A stretch of DNA of 64,000 nucleotides from Fructobacillus papyrifericola. Its GTDB lineage: Bacteria; Bacillota; Bacilli; Lactobacillales; Lactobacillaceae. This document shows, in pieces, positions 58,878-64,000 of this stretch (positions are counted from its first letter, which is position 1; each line of letters starts with the position of its first letter). Both the position numbers and the translations under genes were made by a program. The DNA lies in assembly GCF_018437235.1 (NCBI RefSeq), contig NZ_JAAMFJ010000001.1:558001-622000 (forward strand), in the 5' to 3' direction. The notes below the pieces were generated by a model. It did no database searches. It was given only the letters and a program-made list of their open reading frames with translations, and had not been told where the DNA came from.

Positions 58878-60302
58878 TTACTTATAGAACTGCAGCCAGT
58901 TCTTTCGGTAACCCGAATCATCCAGCTGTTCCACCATTTCCTTGTTGGTCATCGGCAGGTTCTTTTCGGAAGAGGAAACCCCCGTTAAGTAACTCGCCTT
59001 CACGTTTGGCGCCACCGACAAGACCACGTCGTCATCACTAAGCGACTGACTGTTGTAGCGCTTGACTTTGGCAAAGGTCAAACGACCCTTTTCACTCTTC
59101 TTAATCCAGTAAGTGCGCTTTTCCTTGGTAATCAGTTCCACTTCACCACCCTTGGCCCAGGCGTTTTTGGTGACCTTTGAACCAGGTAGTGACTGCCCAG
59201 CTTCGATGCTTTGGTTCTGGTAGTGATCGAGCACCTCATTAACGGCATCCAGTGTCGCCTGGTAGCGTTCCTTTGAATCCGTGTACTTGCCAGCACCGGA
59301 AACAACGGTGATGAATTCGTGCCCGTCCTGGTCTTTAATCAGACCGGTCAAAGCCCCACCACTCTGCGGTGTCGAACCGGTTTTCAAGCCTTCGACCGTC
59401 AGGTTCTTTGGATTGTTCAGCTGACCCTTAATTTCCTGGGCGAACTTGCCCCCTTCAGTCAGCTTAATCTTAGTGGCCGTTGTATCGCCGTTTGGACTGT
59501 AAACCAGGCCAACCTTTTCGTAATAGCCCTTCACATCCGGATAGTCCTTAATGATCTGATAGGCCATGATGGCTAGGTCGGTTGGCGTCGCCTTGTTTTC
59601 GGCCGTCTTCTTAGCGGACTTCACCTTGTAATCAAAGGCGTCGTCGTTAACCTGACCGGCGGCGTTGTACCAAACGCTATCCTTCAGCTCTAGCTTCTTG
59701 GCCCAGCGCTCTAAGAATTCCTGCTGTGTTTCGGACTTCTTCTTGGCAAAGTCGGCCAAAGCCAGCGAGGCGTCGTTGGCCGAGGTCGTAAACATGGCCG
59801 TGAAGAGCTCTTTTACCGTCAAGGTCTGACCGGCGTGAATATCGAGGTGGGCGTAGGTCGCGTTGTCCTTATCGGACCAGTCAGAGGACTTGCTGATGGT
59901 GACCGGCGTGGACCATTGGTAGTCCCCGTCATCGATCCCCTGCAAGATGGCATAGGCCGTCAGCATTTTACTCTGAGAGGCAATCCCAATTTGTTGGTTG
60001 GGGTTCTTTTCGCCCAAAATCTGCCCCGTGTTGGCATCAATTACCAAAGCACTGCGGGCCTTGACCGACAGTTTCATGGCCGAGCCATCCAGCTTGTGTC
60101 CGGAGGCCTGAATCTGATCCCGGTTTTGGAAGTAGGCCATTCCAAAGAAGCCAGCTGAAGAAAGAATTAAAATTGTCAGCAGTCCCCAAATAATGATTCG
60201 GAGAAAGAGCGGGAGCTTCTTTCGTTCCTTGACCGACGTATAGGCCGGTCGGAAAGTCATTTTAAAGGTTGCTTTTCGTTTGAAAGGATTTTTCAAATGC
60301 AT
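58878..60302 (-). CDS. D-alanyl-D-alanine carboxypeptidase with N-terminal membrane anchor
   Basis: Penicillin-binding protein of the S11 family, trimming the terminal D-Ala from stem peptides outside the membrane. The 474 residues show SxxK as SQSK near 110 (IASQSKMLTAYAIL), SxN as SAN (TTSANDASLALADF) near 170 and KTG (VEGLKTGSTPQSGG) near 310. A PBP5-like C-terminal domain follows. Unlike typical DacA it has a cytoplasmic basic N-terminus and a single membrane helix (about 30-55, LFLRIIIWGLLTILILSSAG) rather than a cleaved signal and C-terminal amphipathic anchor. The ribosome site is weak (CTGGA). Confidence 0.92.
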   Translation of the reverse strand: MHLKNPFKRKATFKMTFRPAYTSVKERKKLPLFLRIIIWGLLTILILSSAGFFGMAYFQNRDQIQASGHKLDGSAMKLSVKARSALVIDANTGQILGEKNPNQQIGIASQSKMLTAYAILQGIDDGDYQWSTPVTISKSSDWSDKDNATYAHLDIHAGQTLTVKELFTAMFTTSANDASLALADFAKKKSETQQEFLERWAKKLELKDSVWYNAAGQVNDDAFDYKVKSAKKTAENKATPTDLAIMAYQIIKDYPDVKGYYEKVGLVYSPNGDTTATKIKLTEGGKFAQEIKGQLNNPKNLTVEGLKTGSTPQSGGALTGLIKDQDGHEFITVVSGAGKYTDSKERYQATLDAVNEVLDHYQNQSIEAGQSLPGSKVTKNAWAKGGEVELITKEKRTYWIKKSEKGRLTFAKVKRYNSQSLSDDDVVLSVAPNVKASYLTGVSSSEKNLPMTNKEMVEQLDDSGYRKNWLQFYK

Positions 60303-60332
60303 GTGTCAATCCAGCTTTAAGTCAAGTGTTTT

Positions 60333-60962
60333 TTAGTGTGTCCCGAAAAGGCGGTCACCGGCGTCACCAAGGCCAGGCACGATGTAGCCATCTTCGTTCA
60401 AGCCTTCGTCAATTGAAGCAGTGACGATGGCAACGTCAGGGTGGGCTTCTTGGACGGCCTTGATACCTTCTGGTGCAGAAACCAGGGTAATCAGCTTAAT
60501 TTGTGTGGCCCCACGGACCTTCAAGGCGTTAATGGCATCCTTTGCAGAGCCACCAGTGGCCAACATTGGGTCAATCAGCAAGACTTCGCGCTGGGCGATG
60601 TCTTCTGGCAACTTCACGAAGTATTCGACTGGCTCCAGCGTTTCTTCGTCCCGGTACATCCCGATGTGGCCGACTTTGGCAGCTGGAATCAACTGCAAGA
60701 TACCGTCCACCATGCCGAGTCCGGCACGCAGGATGGGCACAACGGCCAACTTCTTTCCGGCAAGTGACTGGGCCTTTGTTTCTTGCACCGGCGTCTTGAC
60801 CGAAATCGTTTCCATTGGCAAATCAGCGGAAGCTTCGTAGGTGAGCAACATGGCCAACTCATCGACCAATGCTCGAAAATCTTTCGTTCCAACCGCTTCG
60901 TTACGAATCATGGTCAACTTGTGTTGAACCAGTGGGTGCTTCACTTCAATTACTTCCGCCAT
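60333..60962 (-). CDS. upp: uracil phosphoribosyltransferase
   Basis: Makes UMP from uracil and PRPP in pyrimidine salvage. The 209 residues are family length. Conserved segments: [15 protein letters not shown] at the start, [14 protein letters not shown] near 75, the PRPP-binding loop [18 protein letters not shown] near 130 and the uracil-binding end [18 protein letters not shown]. The ATG at 60962 follows GGAGG by five bases. Upstream in-frame codons are not family-like. It lies 30 bases before the carboxypeptidase gene, with no terminator seen between them. Confidence 0.97.
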   Translation of the reverse strand: MAEVIEVKHPLVQHKLTMIRNEAVGTKDFRALVDELAMLLTYEASADLPMETISVKTPVQETKAQSLAGKKLAVVPILRAGLGMVDGILQLIPAAKVGHIGMYRDEETLEPVEYFVKLPEDIAQREVLLIDPMLATGGSAKDAINALKVRGATQIKLITLVSAPEGIKAVQEAHPDVAIVTASIDEGLNEDGYIVPGLGDAGDRLFGTH

Positions 60963-61078
60963 TTTATCCTCCAAAAAACTCATTTTTATTAAGTGTAGCA
61001 GATAATCATGGCATTTTTGGGTCAAATGCTTTAAAAAAGGCTTAAGAATGGCAAAAAACTTCTTTTTTTAATCTTCAA

Positions 61079-61107
61079 TTGTCAGCCACCTGCTTCTTCG
61101 CTATAAT
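61079..61107 (+). promoter_or_regulatory. promoter of tRNA-Arg
   Basis: TTGTCA (61079-61084), 17-base spacer, TATAAT (61102-61107), 12 bases before the tRNA. Confidence 0.85.
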
Positions 61108-61119
61108 TAAAGGTACTTT

Positions 61120-61192
<73 letters not shown>

Positions 61193-61201
61193 TTCATCAC
61201 C

Positions 61202-61235
61202 AAAAAAGTCGTCGGGCAACGCCCGACGACTTTTT
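61202..61235. terminator. bidirectional terminator after tRNA-Arg
   Basis: AAAAAAGTCGTCGGGC and GCCCGACGACTTTTT with an AAC loop, between the tRNA and the convergent ECF gene. Confidence 0.92.
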
Positions 61236-61238
61236 CAT

Positions 61239-61838
61239 TTACTTCAGTTTAAAACGGCCCTGCAAGACCGAACCAATGGCTGCGACCAAGAAGCCGTTCA
61301 CCACGAATTCGAAAATAAAGTTGAAGGCCAAGACCGCCACCAACCAGAAGAGCAGGTTATCCCTTGGAATGCCATAGGCATGGGTTGGCAGGATCGTCAA
61401 CGATAGCCAGGTCAACAAGATGACCATGGCCGTGTTGATAAAGGCAGCCAGTCCCCCCAATGAAAAGAGAAAGGCAATTGGCTTTTTCTGACCAACAAAG
61501 TAACGCTTAGCCAAATAACCAATCAAAAAGCCGACCATCAGTCGGGGAATGAAGGCCACCAAGGGGTTTGAAAAGAGTAGCGCCCCGAAGGTTCCAGGAT
61601 GAAGCAGCGCCCGCACCCAGGAGTAAAAGGCCCAAAAGAAGGCCACGATGAAGCCCGACTTTGGCCCGAGGACCAGGCCAGCCAAGGCAGCCGTTGCTGG
61701 CAAAATAACGGCTGAGGCCCCAACGACAACGGCCCCCAAAGGCACGTAGCCCAAGAAAGGCACGGCCGACTGCAAGAGGATAATGGCCACAAACATAGTG
61801 GTCAACACGAATTGTTGGTTCTTTTGCTTTGCTTTCAT
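61239..61838 (-). CDS. ECF transporter S component (vitamin-binding membrane subunit)
   Basis: A 199-residue, six-helix membrane protein of the ECF substrate-binding (S) type, which captures a vitamin and docks on a shared EcfAA'T module encoded elsewhere. The N-terminus has MFVAIILLQSAVPFLGYVP, where the AxxxA-like docking contacts would lie. Then come GAVVVGASAVILPATAALAG and LGPKSGFIVAFFWAFYSW; the end is FNFIFEFVVNGFLVAAIGS. Length and pattern resemble PanT/ThiW-like members, but I cannot fix the vitamin and see no riboswitch upstream. AGGAGAG ribosome site. Confidence 0.85.
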   Translation of the reverse strand: MKAKQKNQQFVLTTMFVAIILLQSAVPFLGYVPLGAVVVGASAVILPATAALAGLVLGPKSGFIVAFFWAFYSWVRALLHPGTFGALLFSNPLVAFIPRLMVGFLIGYLAKRYFVGQKKPIAFLFSLGGLAAFINTAMVILLTWLSLTILPTHAYGIPRDNLLFWLVAVLAFNFIFEFVVNGFLVAAIGSVLQGRFKLK

Positions 61839-61940
61839 TTTTCTCTCCTAAACACTAATGCGAAGAGTATACCCGCAAGTAAAAAAGCTGTCAACAGCCG
61901 CCATCAAAAACGACTCCCAACAACTCGATTAGCTTCTCTT

Positions 61941-62804
61941 TTAAAATTCTAATAACAAGCGGTTCAGCCGTGGCGCATAGATGTCACCAAAGCGAACAAA
62001 GTGCATCAAAATGTAGTAGAACTCATACCACTTGAAGCGTTCCTGATAGCCTTCATCAAGTGGATAAGCCGCTTGGTAAGCCTCGTAGAACTTGTCGTTA
62101 AAGCCTGGGAAGACTTTGGAAACGGCAATATCGTATTCCCGGTCACCGTAAAAGGCGTTAGGATCGATAAAGACTGGCTGCCCCTTTTCATCAAACATGA
62201 AGTTTCCAGCCCAAAGGTCCCCGTGCAAAAGGGATGGCTTCACGTTTTTAGCGTGTTCGTCATTTAAGATGGTCTTCTTCAGATTTTCGTAGTGGTCACC
62301 GCGTTGGGTTAACCAGAAGCCCCGCTTAATGGCCTGCTTCATCAGCGGTTCCAGTCGCTGGTTAACAAAGAATTCAGCCCATGAATCACACCAGCGGTTA
62401 TCCTTTTTAACAAAGTCGGCTTCGTTTGATAATTCAAAGCCAAACTGTTCATTGGTTCCCTGGTGCAAAACGGACAAGGCCCGGCCTAAGTCACCCTGGT
62501 TGCTTGGCCCTGACTTGACCCATGACAAAAGTAAGTAAGCAAAGCCCTGAATCTCGCCTTGCTTCATTACTTTTGGCACCGTCACGTACTTGCCAAGGGC
62601 CTTCAAGGAAGCGACTTCGGAATCGAAGAAGTGCTTGTCGTGGTCCGGTTGGACTTTTAAAAAGTAGCGGTCGTTACCCGAATAAAGAGAGTAGGCCAGG
62701 TTGACATCCCCACCCGAAACCGGCTTCAAATCGTGCGGATCCTGTAGATTTAACCGACTCAAAAAGTCCGGTCCAAGTAATTGCGCGTTTGCTGATGACA
62801 GCAT
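61941..62804 (-). CDS. fructosamine kinase family protein
   Basis: A 287-residue kinase-fold protein of the fructosamine-3-kinase family, which phosphorylates sugar-modified lysines or free ketoamines so that they break down (protein deglycation). SGGDVNLAYSLYSGNDRYFLK, in part, gives the Gly-rich loop and Lys near 48. The HRD-like catalytic loop is LLHGDLWAGNFMFD near 200, followed by FIDPNAFYGDREYDIA with the metal-binding Asp near 220. AGGAGG ribosome site six bases before the ATG. An intrinsic terminator lies 20 bases upstream of the start and overlaps a 28-codon ORF, suggesting attenuation. Confidence 0.93.
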   Translation of the reverse strand: MLSSANAQLLGPDFLSRLNLQDPHDLKPVSGGDVNLAYSLYSGNDRYFLKVQPDHDKHFFDSEVASLKALGKYVTVPKVMKQGEIQGFAYLLLSWVKSGPSNQGDLGRALSVLHQGTNEQFGFELSNEADFVKKDNRWCDSWAEFFVNQRLEPLMKQAIKRGFWLTQRGDHYENLKKTILNDEHAKNVKPSLLHGDLWAGNFMFDEKGQPVFIDPNAFYGDREYDIAVSKVFPGFNDKFYEAYQAAYPLDEGYQERFKWYEFYYILMHFVRFGDIYAPRLNRLLLEF

Positions 62805-62824
62805 CGAATACCTCCTAAAAAAGT

Positions 62825-62861
62825 AAAAAACAGCCCCCGTTAGTTAACGGAAGCTGTTTTT
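62825..62861 (-). terminator. intrinsic terminator immediately before the fructosamine kinase
   Basis: AAAAACAGCTTCCGTTA and TAACGGGGGCTGTTTTTT arms, placed between a short ORF and the kinase ribosome site. The 5' arm is inside the short ORF, so translation to its stop would block the hairpin. Confidence 0.85.
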
Positions 62862-62926
62862 GAGCAAATAAGGGCCTTAGCAGTGACAAGTTTATCAAGA
62901 ATTGATTGGACAGTGTAACCAGACAT
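62840..62926 (-). CDS. 28-residue possible leader peptide upstream of the fructosamine kinase
   Basis: ATG at 62926 five bases after GAGG, 28 codons, stop at 62840: SGYTVQSILDKLVTAKALIC, then SKTASVN. A weak promoter (TTGAAA-17-TATCTG, 62958-62986) lies upstream, behind the terminator of the nicotinamide gene. Its last codons form the 5' arm of the next terminator. No run of one amino acid is seen, so if it is a leader it senses something other than a simple charged-tRNA shortage. Coding is plausible but unproven. Confidence 0.4.
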   Translation of the reverse strand: MSGYTVQSILDKLVTAKALICSKTASVN

Positions 62927-62987
62927 AAGACCTCTTTTCTTTACTTCCACTCTACCACAGATACGAAGGGGACGGAACGTTTTCAAT

Positions 62988-63018
62988 AAAAAAAGATTGA
63001 TCCAAGATCAATCTTTTT
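62988..63018 (-). terminator. intrinsic terminator after the nicotinamide phosphoribosyltransferase
   Basis: AAAAAGATTGATC and GATCAATCTTTTT with a three-base loop, directly after the stop at 63022. Confidence 0.9.
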
Positions 63019-63021
63019 AAA

Positions 63022-64000
63022 CTAGCCATTGACATGACCAAGGGTCACTTTTTCTTTTAAGTGCCGTTCGGCTCGTTCAAAGACATCATCGATTTTTTCT
63101 TCAAAAATCTGCCCGTCTTCATAAACCGTCTGCAAGAGGTCCTTGCCTTTCTGTTCCTGTGGGACAGTTTGAATCTGACCGGCATCATCGACAATGACTT
63201 TGAGTAAGCCGGCCTTGGAAGCCTTGGTCAAGTCGGTCTTCGGCTGCTTTTTGATGGCCAGGTCTTCACCGTCTGACGTGTGGGCATAGGCCGCCTTGAT
63301 GGCGAAACGTTCCGTGTCCCGGGTAAAGCCTTCCTGCAGCAGTCCCCCACCGGACCCAACAACCAAGTTATCGGTCGACCAGCCCTTTTCAATCAGGGCT
63401 TCGTAGAGCTTGATGATGGTGTCGGCCTTCATGCCGTCACCCTGAATCAGGCCGACGTTGTGCTTCAAGACTTTATAACCCTTTTCGTTCACTTCCGTGC
63501 CAAAGAGCTCGGCCAAAATATCGAGAGCCGCTAGATCCATGGTGATTGGATCACCGGAATCCGGGCGGAGTACAACACGACCAGGTCGGCTCTTAATCCG
63601 TTCAACCATTTCAGCAGAACCCACCACCTCGCGAACAAAGTGGAAGGTGTCGTAAGAATCAATCACAATGGAAACCGGTGCGTCGTCTGGTGTCCGGTCC
63701 AGTTGGGCGTTTAAGTAGTCAAACTCCCCCTGCCCCGAACCGTAGGCCGTGGCCACCGAGTGCTCGGTTGCCCAGATGGACAGGGCCCGTCCGGCTTGGC
63801 CATAGACTTTTTCAAAGTAGTTGGAAGCCGCCAGGTTATCGGAGCCACGGAAGTGCAGCAAGTGGGCCGCCCCACCCCGCTGGCCAGATTCCAAAGACGT
63901 TGCCCCACGCAGGCCAAAGTCATTGACCATCAATGGTAGCATGTCCACGTTACCGGTCTTTTCAACCAAAGGCAGCAGACGCTTTTTGATGTAGAGCGAG
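63022..64000 (-). CDS. nadV: nicotinamide phosphoribosyltransferase (partial, N-terminus outside window)
   Basis: Makes NMN from nicotinamide and PRPP, the first step of NAD salvage. About 326 C-terminal residues are visible. VNDFGLRGATSLESGQRGGA, WATEHSVATAYG, VIDSYDTFHFVREVVG, RVVLRPDSGDP, LIQGDGMKADTI and NLVVGSGGGLLQEGFTRDTE follow the NAMPT order. The SLESGQRGGA loop and LIQGDG segment favour this family over nicotinate phosphoribosyltransferase. The frame stays open to the right edge (SLYIKKRLLPLVEKTG), so the internal TTG at 63969 is not the start. Confidence 0.93.
   Translation of the reverse strand, partial: SLYIKKRLLPLVEKTGNVDMLPLMVNDFGLRGATSLESGQRGGAAHLLHFRGSDNLAASNYFEKVYGQAGRALSIWATEHSVATAYGSGQGEFDYLNAQLDRTPDDAPVSIVIDSYDTFHFVREVVGSAEMVERIKSRPGRVVLRPDSGDPITMDLAALDILAELFGTEVNEKGYKVLKHNVGLIQGDGMKADTIIKLYEALIEKGWSTDNLVVGSGGGLLQEGFTRDTERFAIKAAYAHTSDGEDLAIKKQPKTDLTKASKAGLLKVIVDDAGQIQTVPQEQKGKDLLQTVYEDGQIFEEKIDDVFERAERHLKEKVTLGHVNG

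Noticed and set aside
63022-63969. Internal TTG at 63969 as the true start of the nicotinamide gene
   Set aside because: The open frame and family similarity continue to the right edge of the window, so the gene is truncated by the window.

Overview
The window comes from the chromosome of a low-GC Gram-positive lactic acid bacterium of the family Lactobacillaceae. Signs of this are PolC-type DNA polymerase, a KxYKxGKxW signal peptide, a DUF1831 gene, a GlnH-GlnP fusion, and a citrate lyase cluster with a CitI-type regulator. The citrate arrangement (citI divergent from mae/citM-citC-citD-citE-citF, fused citXG) and the 6-phosphogluconolactonase fit a Leuconostoc-like heterofermenter. The base composition, near 50 percent GC by hand estimate, is high for that group, so I do not name a genus. 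No prophage, insertion sequence, CRISPR array, rRNA or replication origin is visible.

Layout. 1-5.8 kb: a partial Bax-inhibitor-like membrane protein, murC, ytpR, mtnN, a small membrane protein, a NUDIX hydrolase, a cold-shock-like protein and a purine permease, all on the minus strand. 5.8-16.8 kb: a core block of polC, proS, rseP, cdsA, uppS and glmS. 17-19.2 kb: adenine deaminase and an unrecognised gene on the plus strand behind a PurR-type box. 19.3-24.9 kb: a V8-like secreted protease with a probable C-terminal frameshift, a candidate small-RNA locus, ftsK, a low-GC Fic/Doc module with an unlisted 58-residue overlapping ORF, tRNA-Glu and trmL. 25-27.7 kb: 6-phosphogluconolactonase and a glutamine-type ABC transporter. 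28-35.3 kb: a very large repetitive surface protein broken into two frames exactly where one repeat class changes to another.

35.5-47 kb is a citrate/malate region: two 2-hydroxycarboxylate transporters, an alpha/beta hydrolase, citXG, citF, citE, citD, citC, the malic enzyme/oxaloacetate decarboxylase and, divergently, citI. Citrate would enter by a transporter and be split by CitDEF to acetate and oxaloacetate, which the malic-type enzyme decarboxylates to pyruvate. CitC, CitX and CitG build and charge the acyl carrier protein. 47-64 kb is mostly housekeeping: brnQ, a YiiX-like peptidase, a glutaredoxin-like protein, an aldo/keto reductase, an SGNH esterase coupled to a degenerate PRPP synthetase paralogue, recD2, gpmB, DUF1831, an RsmF-type methyltransferase, map, a YtxH-like protein, a membrane-anchored D,D-carboxypeptidase, upp, tRNA-Arg, an ECF S component, a fructosamine kinase behind a possible attenuator, and a partial nicotinamide phosphoribosyltransferase.

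The observations most worth checking are the AAAGTC hexamer, which is strongly over-represented throughout; the Fic module with a Gln in place of the catalytic His; the broken surface protein; the leader-peptide/terminator arrangement before the fructosamine kinase; the small-RNA locus between the protease and ftsK; two genes whose promoters imply leaderless mRNAs; and the PRPP synthetase paralogue lacking catalytic residues.
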